In this document: piece after piece, positions 26,105 through 34,495 of the stretch
How the letters are laid out: each line of letters opens with the position of its first letter
How positions within the stretch are numbered: the stretch's first letter is position 1
DNA from: Planctomyces sp. SH-PL62
GTDB taxonomy: Bacteria; Planctomycetota; Planctomycetia; Planctomycetales; Planctomycetaceae
Direction: 5' to 3'
DNA: 45,337 bases
NCBI GenBank assembly: GCA_945893075.1
Contig: CAMDDX010000014.1
Span: 1-45,337 of the forward strand
Notes under the pieces: model-generated
The model's input: only the letters and a program-made list of their open reading frames with translations
The model's database searches: none
Told to the model about the DNA's origin: nothing
Made by a program: the position numbers and the translations under genes

Positions 26105-27694
26105 ATGGCGTTCGAGATGATCTGCGGTCAATGCCGCGGCAATTTGTTGGTTGAGCATTTCGGCGTCGTCGTCGCCTGCCCGCATTGTGGAGCGCATCTG
26201 CACGTTCCCGATCCGGATGCTCCGACGGAACCCAGTCCGGTTTCGATCGCGACCGAGTCAGCTCCGTTGCCAGTACCGGTTGCCGTGGAAGAGCCTGTCG
26301 CGCCGGCTCCGGTGAGTTCCGACACGGAGCCAGAACCGGCACCACCCACCGAAGAAATCAGTGTCTTCACCGGAGAAGAGTCTGAGCCGCCACCCTCGGT
26401 CGAAATCTCCGTCATGCCGTCCATCGCGGTGAGCGAGGAAGCTCCGACAGAGAGTGTCACGGAAGAGGCTCCGGTCTCCGCAGCGGGTGACGGAGGCTTC
26501 TCGCTCTCCAAGCTGCTCGCCGCGTCCGCGACCGAGGAAGCGACCACGGAGCCGACACCGGAACCTGCGAGACAAGCACCGGACCTCAGTTCTCAGGTGG
26601 CCGTCTCTGAAGCCACCGCGCCGATCGCCGCGACTTTGCCAACCGAGTCCGTCGTGCCGCAAGTCACGCCAGAACCTGTGATCGTCTCGGCCCCGGTCGT
26701 CAGCGAGCCGGTCGCTGCTCAAATCAACGACGCGGTCCCTTCTGGGCTGTCAGACATCTTTGGTTCCTCCGCTTCTGCACCGCCGTCGCACGAAACCGCG
26801 GCCGTTACCGAGCAAACGGCCAACGCCGCCGCAGCCAGCGCGATCCCGGAAAGTGATCCGCCCTTCTCAGAACGTTCTGAAGCCAGTTCATTCGCCGAGG
26901 CCCCACACGCTGTCGTGCCAGCCGCCGCAGCCAGTAAGCCGGAGGAGAACCATGATCTGGTGACCTTCTCCAAGGCGATGTTTGTGGTCTTAATCAGTTA
27001 CGCCAGCGCGATGACGTTGGGCTTTGGCTGGCTGCTGTACCAGATGAAATCGGGAGGCGCTGGTGGTGGACTGGAATCGTTGCCCGACCCCGTGCCCGCC
27101 AAGAAAACCGGCTTCCAATGGTATCCGCCGAAAACCGTGATGACGGCCGGGCACGACTTGGGAATTGGCGACTCGCAGCGGTACGGCAACATCAAGGTGA
27201 CGGTGTTGAAGGTGACTCGCGGCCCGATCCAGTTCCGGCATTTTTCCGACGCCCAGCAAACGCGACCGCCGACGTTCCCGGTGCTCAAACTTTGGTTGCG
27301 GTTTGAGAATGTTTCCGATGACCAAGAGATCGCACCGTTAGACGACCAACTTCTCTTCCGCCGCAGCGGCACCAACTACACCCAGTACAAGAGCAGTCAG
27401 TTCGTCTGCCGAGCCGATCAAAAGACCAAGCCGAACCCCAAGATCGTGATCGCCTATGACCACGTCAGCGGCAGCGGCTGGGACTTGGCGAACTTGCCGC
27501 TCGATAAGCCGCTCGCGCCGCATGAATCGCGCGAGTACTACGTGCCGACCGTCGAGCAGAACCTCGACGAACTGACCGGCAATCTGGTCTGGCGCGTCCA
27601 CATCCGCAAAGGCTACAGCGCACGTGGCAACGGAGTAACGACCCTCTTCGAGGTCCACTTCGACAGCAACGACATTCACGACGAACCCGCGTAA
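26105..27694 (+). CDS. Zinc-ribbon and single-span membrane protein, function unknown
   Basis: This is a 529-residue protein of no family I recognise. The N terminus has two CxxC pairs (C7, C10, C25, C28) in a small zinc-ribbon-like fold. Residues about 37-285 form a long, low-complexity Ala/Pro/Glu/Thr-rich linker, probably disordered. A transmembrane helix (about 291-313, FVVLISYASAMTLGFGWLLY) follows. The C-terminal 200 residues look like a folded beta domain (GNIKVTVLKVTRGPIQ, LKLWLRFENVSDDQEIAPL) reminiscent of DUF4352-like domains. The topology suggests a cytoplasmic ribbon tethered to an outward beta domain. The ATG at 26105 follows agagg at a normal distance. Transcription with bioD is possible. 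Confidence 0.8.
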   Translation: MAFEMICGQCRGNLLVEHFGVVVACPHCGAHLHVPDPDAPTEPSPVSIATESAPLPVPVAVEEPVAPAPVSSDTEPEPAPPTEEISVFTGEESEPPPSVEISVMPSIAVSEEAPTESVTEEAPVSAAGDGGFSLSKLLAASATEEATTEPTPEPARQAPDLSSQVAVSEATAPIAATLPTESVVPQVTPEPVIVSAPVVSEPVAAQINDAVPSGLSDIFGSSASAPPSHETAAVTEQTANAAAASAIPESDPPFSERSEASSFAEAPHAVVPAAAASKPEENHDLVTFSKAMFVVLISYASAMTLGFGWLLYQMKSGGAGGGLESLPDPVPAKKTGFQWYPPKTVMTAGHDLGIGDSQRYGNIKVTVLKVTRGPIQFRHFSDAQQTRPPTFPVLKLWLRFENVSDDQEIAPLDDQLLFRRSGTNYTQYKSSQFVCRADQKTKPNPKIVIAYDHVSGSGWDLANLPLDKPLAPHESREYYVPTVEQNLDELTGNLVWRVHIRKGYSARGNGVTTLFEVHFDSNDIHDEPA

Positions 27695-27700
27695 TCTCTT

Positions 27701-27765
27701 GTAGCCGCGTTCGCCAGAACGCGGGCCTTTTCGACCGGCTCCCGCACTCTGGCGAGTGCGGCTAC
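27701..27765. repeat. Double-hairpin repeat, gtagccgc family, copy 2
   Basis: Arms 27701-27725 (stem gcgttc/gaacgc) and 27741-27765 (stem gcactc/gagtgc) share flanks but have stems that differ by two compensated pairs. It lies between convergent genes. The order of the two stem types is the reverse of copies 1 and 3. Confidence 0.88.
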
Positions 27766-27813
27766 GGCCCGATCATCACTTTGGGGCCACTTTGATTCGC
27801 AATTGGTGCCCCG

Positions 27814-29298
27814 TCACGGCGACGCGCGTTCGGTCCAGAAGCGCCGCGCAGCTTCATGAGCCGGCAGCACTTCGCGGCGTTCCTCGTCGGTCGTCAACTT
27901 CGTGCGCAGGAAGTCGATCCGCTCCTCGGTCCATTGTCGGAAGAACTCGCACGACTCGCGATTGATGCGCGGTTTCGATCCACCGATCTCGACATACCAC
28001 GGCGCGGTCGAACCGAAACGAAACGTCTGCGGCACGTTGGCAATCGCTCGCACCAAAAACCAGCCGCTCTCTTTGAGCATGATCGTCGCCGGGAACTTTT
28101 CGATCCGCTGCACACGACCGTCCTGCACGAGTTCGATGGCGGCAATCGGATCGCGCGAATCGAGTTGGCCGTCGATGATCAATTCCTTCGCGCCGTCGAA
28201 CTTGAAGACGTGACCGGAAAGTTGCCCATCGGCCTTCAGCCGCAGCAACGGGCCGTTTGTGACCAACACACGGCCCGCGCGGACTGCCGACCACCATTTG
28301 TCCCAAGACAGCTCCCCCTCAACGTGCGCGTACATGCGGTTGTAGCCGACCGGATTCGGCAGCACGCCCGACGCGCTGCCCGCTGACGGAGGCAACCGGA
28401 ATCCGGCGTTGAGCGCGTGGTAATAAATCGTCTGCGTCCACAAGCCGTTGCCGTGCGGTTCAGGGAATCGTTCGCGATCGCGCGGCCGGCCCCAGGCTTC
28501 GCCGTTCGGATAAACTCCGCCGCGGTGCATGTGGTTGTTCGCGATGCCGACTGAATCAAGCTGACCGGTGCTCAGCCACAACGAGAAATCCCACCAGAAG
28601 GGCTTCTCCGCATCGACCCACGCCCCGGCCTTCTTGGCTTCGGCCAGCCATTTGGATGACGGCGGCGATTCACGCTTCGATCCGGCAATCGGCAGCGGAG
28701 CACGCAGTCCCGAAAACAACAGTGCCCCGCCACCTCGTTCGTCCTCACCGCCGAGCACGTCGTACATCCGAGTCTTGTCGAACACCGTCACCGCTCGTTC
28801 CGGCAGTGCGCGGTCAGTCCACTGATTGCGGTCGTTCCACCACGTCTCGACGACGGCGACATGCAAGTCCTCCGCCCGCATCAGCAACTCGACGTCGCTG
28901 AGTGGCCGATGCACGTGAGTCTCGCCCGACCACCAACCTTCGCGAGCCAAGTCCACAATCCGTTTGAGCGACTCCGCGACCGACAGTGTCTCTCCCGCCT
29001 TGACCACGATCTGTTGGCGAGCCGCCGCGTACTCCGGCCCGCGCTCAATCTCGTACCGATACTCCCCCGCCGGCACTTGGACCTTGGCCGCGCCATCGCA
29101 CACGAAATGATCTCTCCAAAACGGCAGCGTGATCCCCTCCGGCTTCACCGGCTTGCCCGCCGAGTCGATCAAATGAATCCGACACGGCACCGCCTCCTTC
29201 GTCGCCGCATCCTTCACCGCGAACTCAATCGTCCCCGGCGAGTCGGCACCCAGCAGCAACGGCGGCACGACGACCAACAACCAGCAAACGTGTCTCAT
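27814..29298 (-). CDS. CehA/McbA-like secreted metallohydrolase
   Basis: The protein has about 494 residues with an N-terminal signal peptide (MRHVCWLLVVVPPLLLGADS). A beta-sandwich segment follows, then GWWSGETHVHRPLSD (HxH at about 128 and 130) and further histidines in NNHMHRGG, the PHP-like metal-site pattern of the CehA/McbA family. Known relatives include carbaryl hydrolase, but most members are of unknown substrate. The C-terminal half has GRVLVTNGPLL and a beta domain. Three ATGs occur in a row (29296-29304); the third is best spaced from gagga. The longer open frame to 29418 runs through a repeat. A role in degrading an external ester or phosphoester is inferred. Confidence 0.8.
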   Translation of the reverse strand: MRHVCWLLVVVPPLLLGADSPGTIEFAVKDAATKEAVPCRIHLIDSAGKPVKPEGITLPFWRDHFVCDGAAKVQVPAGEYRYEIERGPEYAAARQQIVVKAGETLSVAESLKRIVDLAREGWWSGETHVHRPLSDVELLMRAEDLHVAVVETWWNDRNQWTDRALPERAVTVFDKTRMYDVLGGEDERGGGALLFSGLRAPLPIAGSKRESPPSSKWLAEAKKAGAWVDAEKPFWWDFSLWLSTGQLDSVGIANNHMHRGGVYPNGEAWGRPRDRERFPEPHGNGLWTQTIYYHALNAGFRLPPSAGSASGVLPNPVGYNRMYAHVEGELSWDKWWSAVRAGRVLVTNGPLLRLKADGQLSGHVFKFDGAKELIIDGQLDSRDPIAAIELVQDGRVQRIEKFPATIMLKESGWFLVRAIANVPQTFRFGSTAPWYVEIGGSKPRINRESCEFFRQWTEERIDFLRTKLTTDEERREVLPAHEAARRFWTERASP

Positions 29299-29334
29299 CA
29301 TCATTCCTCTTTTTGGCTGCCGCGTGATGAATGG

Positions 29335-29398
29335 AGGATGGGCACTCTTGCCCGTCCTGTTGTTCGCGAAAAACGGGACGGGCAAGAGTGCCCATCCT
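29335..29398. repeat. Perfect 23-bp inverted repeat upstream of the CehA-like gene
   Basis: Arms 29335-29357 (starts aggatgggcactcttgccc) and 29376-29398 are exact reverse complements with an 18-base spacer. Each arm also holds a small gggca/tgccc hairpin. It separates two minus-strand genes. Confidence 0.88.
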
Positions 29399-29414
29399 TC
29401 AAAATCGTCACCGC

Positions 29415-30227
29415 TCACTCGCTGACATTCGTTTGAAACAGCCGATGCGGTCCATCTGGCCGCAAATGGTCTTTAAGTTTTTTATACGGAATGAATGCTT
29501 TGTGATTTCCAAGGTGGAATATCAGTCCGTCGGGCAGCAGTGCGAAGGAGACGAAGGTCAAAAAAGTATGATCATCAATGTCAGCCAGCTCTCCTTGAGG
29601 ACACAACTCCGTGCGGCAGATGTCAGCGATCGAATCCATCCAGTCCGAGCCGTGAAACAGATCGGCCAAGTCGACTTCATGTAACTCGCCATCCCTGTCC
29701 ACGAAGTTCTGCATCACTCCCCAGTCTCCGGACCATGCTTTGCGCAGAGACACAGCTTTCTCATTGGCAAAGAGAACCTCGCATGACGCTCTCGGTTCAC
29801 GGTGATTGCCGCTGGCGGGCTCTTTCACACAGTCCCACCATTCGGACCACTCATACTCCGTGCAACTCGCAGCGACATCACGCAGTTCCGCAAGCAATCG
29901 TTCGGAGATCGCTTGCTGAAATCTATTCGCTGATGTGAAGACCGGATATCGCCCCTCGAAGTGACAACTCACACCGCGATTGCGCCATGCAAAGCCACCG
30001 GATTGAGTCAGCGACCAAACTTCGCCGATCTTCCGTCGCTGACCTATAGCCCCAGAACCGTTCTCGTGTCCGGCCAGCGAATCCGACCAAATCGGCTCGA
30101 CGAAGTGCAGCCGCTCGCTCCGCGACTTCCACCAGACAAAGCCGCCCAACGCGACCGTGATCACGCTCGGCAGCAACAGCCAGCGCCACAGTTTGAGCTT
30201 GGCGGAAGTTGGCTCCGGAGGTTCCAT
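29415..30227 (-). CDS. Membrane-anchored DUF3298/RsiV-like protein
   Basis: The 270-residue protein has one N-terminal transmembrane segment (about 14-33, WLLLPSVITVALGGFVWW), then an extracytoplasmic domain. The C-terminal part (FVSFALLPDGLIFHLGNH, then a Y-K-K-L-K-D-H-L stretch) resembles the DUF3298 core found in anti-sigma factor RsiV, and YPVFTSAN earlier fits the associated N-terminal half. It has four cysteines in the outer domain. No sigma factor is adjacent, so an RsiV role is not supported. The ATG at 30227 follows aaggga at about seven bases. The similarity is moderate, so the domain call could be wrong. Confidence 0.65.
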   Translation of the reverse strand: MEPPEPTSAKLKLWRWLLLPSVITVALGGFVWWKSRSERLHFVEPIWSDSLAGHENGSGAIGQRRKIGEVWSLTQSGGFAWRNRGVSCHFEGRYPVFTSANRFQQAISERLLAELRDVAASCTEYEWSEWWDCVKEPASGNHREPRASCEVLFANEKAVSLRKAWSGDWGVMQNFVDRDGELHEVDLADLFHGSDWMDSIADICRTELCPQGELADIDDHTFLTFVSFALLPDGLIFHLGNHKAFIPYKKLKDHLRPDGPHRLFQTNVSE

Positions 30228-30313
30228 GAAACGGTCCCTTCGCGCGGATGGCGTTCAGGTCCAATCTTCGGTGCGACACGTCTTGGACTTTGATGAGCGT
30301 CGTGTCGGAGAAC

Positions 30314-31729
30314 TCAGTCTGGAATCAATTCCGGTAGCGGCCGGTGTTCGCCGACGAGGTATTGCGGGCGGCCGGCGAGGTCGGTGAATTGCGTGTTGGC
30401 GACATCGATTCCCAGCCGCTGATAGAGCGTGGCAAAGACGTCGCGGAAATGGACCGGGCGGGTCAGCGGTTCCTCGGCCCAGCGCGTCGTGGAGCCGAGA
30501 ACCTGACCAGAACGCATACCGCCTCCGGCTACGAGTGCGGCACCTACCTTGGGCCAGTGGTCGCGGCCGGCATTCTGGTTGATCTTTGGAGTGCGACCGA
30601 ACTCGCCCCAGGCAACGACGGCGATGTCATCCAGCAGGCCGCGCTCTTCGAGGTCTTGGATCAGCGCGGACAGGCCGAGATCAAGCAGCGGCAATGTCCC
30701 GCGAGCTTCGGTGAAGATGTCCTTGTGCCAGTCCCAGTTGAAGTCCCCCGACAACATGCGTCCGAATGGCCAGCGGGTGAAGGCGAGCGTGACGCAGCGA
30801 GCACCCGCTTCGATCACTCGCCGCGCCAAGAGGAACTGATCCAACAGCGTCTTGCCTCCACGCTCGTTCGGATAACGGCGATCCAGACCGTAGCGCTGGC
30901 GAACGGCACCGTCCTCGCGGCTCAGGTCGAGCGCCTCGGCCAAGCGCGGTGACGTGAGGACTTCCAGCGCTTGCCGATGAAACTCTTCGAGACCGTCCAT
31001 CAATCCGCCGCGATCGACCTGTCGGCGGAATTGGTCAAAGCTGGATAACAACGCTTGGCGATCGGCGAGGCGACGCAGGCTGGTTCCATTGAGCGTGATG
31101 TTTCGGAGATCGACCCCCTGCACTTCAAAGCCGGCATGAGCCGCGCCGAGATATCCCGGCTGGGTCGGTGGCGTGCGCAGAATGAATCGCGCATCGGGAT
31201 CAATGGGAGTGAGATCGACGCACGGCGGAACTCCGGGAACGCGCGGACCGAACTGTTTGGAAAGGACCGATCCCATCGACGGCCAATCGCCCGGAGGATA
31301 CCCCGGCACGATGGCCGAGGAGACCATCGGCGGATGCGATTCCCAACCGGTCGAGCACCAATGCGTGTTGTGATCGTCACGGAAGCCAACCAGCGAGCGG
31401 ATGAGCGTCAGTTTGTCGGTCATCGACGCCAGCCGAGGCAGCAGTTCGCAGATGTCGATGCCCGGCACGTTCGTGGCGATCGGCCGAAACTCACCGCGAA
31501 TCTCCGCCGGAGCATCCGGCTTCAAATCCAGCGAATCCAAGTGCGTCGGACCACCAGGCAACAGGACCATGATGATCCCCTTCGCCGGGTTCTTCGCACC
31601 GCTGGCTGCTTCGGCTCGCAGGATTTCCGGCAGCCCCAGTCCACCCATCGCGAGTCCGCCAATGCGCAGACAACTGCGGCGGGACATTCCGTCGCAGAAA
31701 TGCGACTCCGATCCGGCGATGGTCAGCAT
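30314..31729 (-). CDS. DUF1501 family protein, Tat-exported (second copy)
   Basis: The 471-residue protein starts MLTIAGSESHFCDGMSRRSC, the usual DUF1501 opening. A twin-arginine motif at residues 17-18 is followed by a hydrophobic stretch (LRIGGLAMGGLGLPEIL). Family motifs include VLLPGGPTHLDSLDLKP, EIRGEFRPIATNVPG, WGEFGRTPKIN and GRDHWPKVGAALVAGGG. Compared with the copy at 18474-19883 it has insertions around DDHNTHWCSTGWESHPP and PPGDWPSMGSVLSKQFGP, so it represents another DUF1501 subgroup. Its normal PSCyt-domain partner is not adjacent. The function of the family is unknown; export to the periplasm is inferred from the signal. Confidence 0.93.
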   Translation of the reverse strand: MLTIAGSESHFCDGMSRRSCLRIGGLAMGGLGLPEILRAEAASGAKNPAKGIIMVLLPGGPTHLDSLDLKPDAPAEIRGEFRPIATNVPGIDICELLPRLASMTDKLTLIRSLVGFRDDHNTHWCSTGWESHPPMVSSAIVPGYPPGDWPSMGSVLSKQFGPRVPGVPPCVDLTPIDPDARFILRTPPTQPGYLGAAHAGFEVQGVDLRNITLNGTSLRRLADRQALLSSFDQFRRQVDRGGLMDGLEEFHRQALEVLTSPRLAEALDLSREDGAVRQRYGLDRRYPNERGGKTLLDQFLLARRVIEAGARCVTLAFTRWPFGRMLSGDFNWDWHKDIFTEARGTLPLLDLGLSALIQDLEERGLLDDIAVVAWGEFGRTPKINQNAGRDHWPKVGAALVAGGGMRSGQVLGSTTRWAEEPLTRPVHFRDVFATLYQRLGIDVANTQFTDLAGRPQYLVGEHRPLPELIPD

Positions 31730-31850
31730 GGTCGAAACCTCTCGCGACTGAGGAACGCATCAAGCGTCGCCAATCTACCGCTGCCGGCACGGACTCGCAA
31801 CGAGTTCTCCAAGAGAGGGACGGCTGGCTAATTCTTCAATCTGCGACGTC

Positions 31851-31943
31851 TGTAGCCCGACCCCTTGTGGGTCGGATGATTTTGATTCGGCGACATTTCA
31901 TCAGATACATCGAATCATCCGACCCACAAGGGGTCGGGCTACA
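31851..31943. repeat. Perfect 31-bp inverted repeat
   Basis: Arms 31851-31881 (starts tgtagcccgaccccttgt) and 31913-31943 are exact reverse complements with a 31-base spacer. Each arm holds a ccgaccc/gggtcgg hairpin. It lies in the 263-bp gap between two minus-strand genes. Confidence 0.92.
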
Positions 31944-31992
31944 GTTTGCAATTAGCCAGCCGTGCCAAGAGTCGGGGTCGGCAGTGCCAATC

Positions 31993-33057
31993 TCACCAAG
32001 CGGCATCGCGACAAGCCAGTTCTTGCAGGTTGCCATGCACCACGGACTGCGGACAGGACCAGACGTAGAAGAACATCGCTTCGCGGATCGCGCGTTCGGC
32101 GGGATGTCCGCTGACAAAGCCCGTCCCCTTCGCGGCGGCGAGATAGCTTTGAGCCAGACGAGTGACATACGAATTCGCTCGCAGTCGAATCTGCTCCGCC
32201 GACCACGCATCCGGCTCACCGCGACCGGCGGCAAACAAGGCGTGCTCCAAAGAATGCCCTTCGTCGGTCAGTTGAGAGATGACTGGTTTCAAACTCGGCG
32301 ACTGTTCCAACTCGTCACGCAGAGCGCGCAGCGTTGATCGAGCGGTGCCCAAAGCGAGAGCCGACGTCGTCAGTGATCCGGTGCCTCCACGGCTGCCGAT
32401 CTTCAGCACCTCAAGAGCAGGCCCGGCGACGATCTGTTCCGAGCGGACCATCACATCCTGCAACTCGATCGGCCCCGTCTTGGACGCTGTCAGCGCCAGA
32501 AACGGCAACGGTGCGGAGACCTTCAAACCGGGATCGGTGGTTTCAATCGCGGCCAACAGTTGCTCGCCGTTGGGAGTGGTGCCGCCGACCACCATCAATT
32601 GAGCCGCCATGCCACCCGTCACCCACGGAATCCGACCGTTCAGCCGAAAGCCGGATTCGACCGGCTGCGCAACCACCGCCGGTCCAGGGCCGCGCGATCG
32701 AGACGTTGTCAGATGCGAAATTCCCACCGTCGTGAAACATTCTCCGCGAGCCAAGCGCGGCAGCCACGCTTCTTGAAATTCCTCACGGCCGCACGTCACC
32801 AGCTTCTGCACGGCCGCATTGAACTGCGTCAGGATAAACGCGCTCGTTAGGCAAGCGTCCGCCAGTTCGAGGTATCCGCTGAGAAGATCCGGCTCATCGA
32901 GTTCGCTACCGCCCCAGCGCCGCGGGATCAGCCAGCCGAACACGCCCGCCTCCGCCAGCCGAGCCATCTGCCGAGCCGGCCAGTCGCCAGCCGGTTCGAG
33001 TTCGTCGCGCCACGAGGCCAATTCCGTCAACATCGCCGTGGGAATCATGCCGGGCAT
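31993..33057 (-). CDS. Acyl-CoA dehydrogenase family protein
   Basis: The 354-residue protein has the three-part acyl-CoA dehydrogenase layout: an N-terminal helical domain (MARLAEAGVFGWLIPRRWGG, LSGYLELADACLTSAFILTQ), a middle beta domain (TVGISHLTT, FRLNGRIPWVTGG) that contacts FAD, and a C-terminal helical domain (TTSALALGTARSTLRALRDEL). It is slightly short for the family, and I could not locate the catalytic glutamate with confidence. Redox chemistry on an acyl thioester or a related flavin reaction is inferred; the substrate is unknown. The start at 33057 is not supported by a clear ribosome-binding site; the ATG three codons in is equally possible. Confidence 0.82.
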   Translation of the reverse strand: MPGMIPTAMLTELASWRDELEPAGDWPARQMARLAEAGVFGWLIPRRWGGSELDEPDLLSGYLELADACLTSAFILTQFNAAVQKLVTCGREEFQEAWLPRLARGECFTTVGISHLTTSRSRGPGPAVVAQPVESGFRLNGRIPWVTGGMAAQLMVVGGTTPNGEQLLAAIETTDPGLKVSAPLPFLALTASKTGPIELQDVMVRSEQIVAGPALEVLKIGSRGGTGSLTTSALALGTARSTLRALRDELEQSPSLKPVISQLTDEGHSLEHALFAAGRGEPDAWSAEQIRLRANSYVTRLAQSYLAAAKGTGFVSGHPAERAIREAMFFYVWSCPQSVVHGNLQELACRDAAW

Positions 33058-33180
33058 TCGACTGGCAGCGAATCAGGAACACAAGCATTCGATTCTTTGT
33101 CCGAAACAAGCGTGTCTCTTGCGCATGTGATTGTCGTCAATCGTTCCATTGCAAGCTGCCACCGAGTCACCGCGGACGAA

Positions 33181-33296
33181 GGTGAAAAATTGTTGGGTGA
33201 AACATGGAAGAAGTAACAAGAGAATTCATGACTGAGCATTCGCCAAAATTGTTGAGTTCGATTGCGGCTGAATTTTTTACCCAACAATTTTTCACC
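33181..33296. repeat. 18-bp perfect inverted repeat in a divergent gap
   Basis: Arms 33181-33198 (ggtgaaaaattgttgggt) and 33279-33296 are exact reverse complements around 80 bases of AT-richer sequence. The 378-bp gap 33058-33435 also holds a half repeat at 33380-33411. Otherwise I see only presumptive divergent promoter sequence. Confidence 0.8.
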
Positions 33297-33379
33297 CTCT
33301 TGGGTTGCGGGCGCAGCCAGCGTTAGGAAAGCTGTTGGCGAATTCTTCCAGATGCAGCCGTAGAATGCTGCCCGGACTT

Positions 33380-33411
33380 GGTGGGTCTCGATGACTCGAC
33401 AACACCCTACG
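33380..33411 (+). repeat. Half copy of the gtagggtgggtcgagtc repeat
   Basis: It matches the right arm of the elements at 22134-22211 and 43021-43098 (ggtgggtctcgatgactcga) with a small change before accctacg. No partner arm is nearby, so it is a degraded or solo arm. It contains an in-frame ATG (33391) that would falsely extend the RidA-like gene. Confidence 0.8.
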
Positions 33412-33435
33412 ATCTCTGCTCAAAAGGATTCCGAA

Positions 33436-33837
33436 ATGAACGTTGAATTCCTCAATCCGCCGGAGTTGTGTCCGACGTTTGGCTGGTCGCACGTCGTCAG
33501 TGCGACGGGGGGCAAGACGATTCACATCTCAGGTCAAGTCGGTATCAATGAACGCGGCGAAGTCGTTGGTCGCGGCGACATGAAGGCTCAGACCGAGCAG
33601 GCGTTCCACAACATCTCGCTCGCCTTGGCAGCAGTCGGGGCGACGTTTCGCGATGTCGTGAAGACGAGCCTCTTCGTGGTGGGGCTCAAGCCGGAGCACG
33701 TGCCGATCATCCGCGAAGTTCGCAGCCGCTATGTCTCGGCCGAGCACCCGCCTGCCAGCACGTTGGTTGGCGTCTCCGCCCTCGTTGGCCCCGACTGGCT
33801 GATCGAAATCGAAGCCGTCGCGGTGATCGCCGAGTGA
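33436..33837 (+). CDS. RidA family (YjgF/YER057c/UK114) protein
   Basis: The 133-residue protein has RidA-type motifs: HISGQVGINERGEVVG, MKAQTEQAFHNISLALAAVG, FVVGLKPEHVPIIREVRSRY with the conserved arginine, HPPASTLVGVSALVGPDWLIEIEAVAV at the end. Family members hydrolyse reactive enamine/imine intermediates, or act on related small molecules, usually as trimers in the cytoplasm. The length is normal. The ATG at 33436 follows aaaagga at seven bases; the upstream ATG at 33391 belongs to a repeat half copy. It diverges from the acyl-CoA dehydrogenase-like gene. Which Rid subgroup it belongs to is not resolved. Confidence 0.92.
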   Translation: MNVEFLNPPELCPTFGWSHVVSATGGKTIHISGQVGINERGEVVGRGDMKAQTEQAFHNISLALAAVGATFRDVVKTSLFVVGLKPEHVPIIREVRSRYVSAEHPPASTLVGVSALVGPDWLIEIEAVAVIAE

Positions 33838-33875
33838 CGATCGCAACTTTAGAGTCGCGACCGTGAACGAGCGGA

Positions 33876-34157
33876 TCAGTCTTGTTCCGTCTGCATTTTG
33901 AGTTCGTCGCGCTCCTTGCGAGTCGCTTCCAGATCGAACATCAGGTACTTGATGTCGAGCCGCAATTGCGAGAGCGCCTCTTGGACCAACGCCAGAATGC
34001 GGCGGCGACGGCGAACCGATTCGACGACTCGGCAGTACGCCGCTTCCAAGTCTTTTTGCAGCGGGGCGGGCAAGTCGGCGATTTTTTGGGCGAGATCCAC
34101 CAGTTCGCGTGGCAAATCGCTCTCACCGGTGTCTGGAAATCGTGGCGTGTTGGTCAT
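33876..34157 (-). CDS. Small helical protein of unknown function
   Basis: This 93-residue protein is probably genuine: the codon pattern is even and an aggag sits about ten bases before the ATG at 34157. Residues 20-90 are predicted by eye to be mostly helical, with heptad-like spacing and an arginine-rich patch (VRRRRRILALVQEAL). No cysteines form a metal site, and there is no signal peptide or membrane segment. I do not recognise the family. It is convergent with the RidA-like gene and divergent from the large gene at 34496. Confidence 0.7.
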   Translation of the reverse strand: MTNTPRFPDTGESDLPRELVDLAQKIADLPAPLQKDLEAAYCRVVESVRRRRRILALVQEALSQLRLDIKYLMFDLEATRKERDELKMQTEQD

Positions 34158-34495
34158 GGCTGAAGGACTCCTGGATTATTCCGGCCGAAGACACTTCAGA
34201 TTCTGTGCCGGGCGGCGAGATTCTTCAAGCAGAATCTCTAAACTCATTGCGGCAAGGGGAGTTGCGTCTTGCAGAGAACCGCAGGTCCGGTCGTGGCAGT
34301 CGCAACGATTAGCGCGGACCTCATCTTGGCTCGTTTTGCAACCTCTAATAGATTCCCGAACTTACGGCGAGACGATAGGAAGAACCGTTCTTGCCGAATG
34401 TTCAGCCCGATGGCAACGACGCAACACACGTCTGTTTCGCAAAGTAAACAAATCTCGGCCGGCTGAAGTCCGGTTGTTCCGGTCGCGTAAAATTC
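34158..34495. other. Divergent intergenic region, no gene recognised
   Basis: This gap lies between the starts of two divergent genes. I see no inverted repeat, RNA gene or convincing open frame in it. It presumably holds both promoters. Confidence 0.5.
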
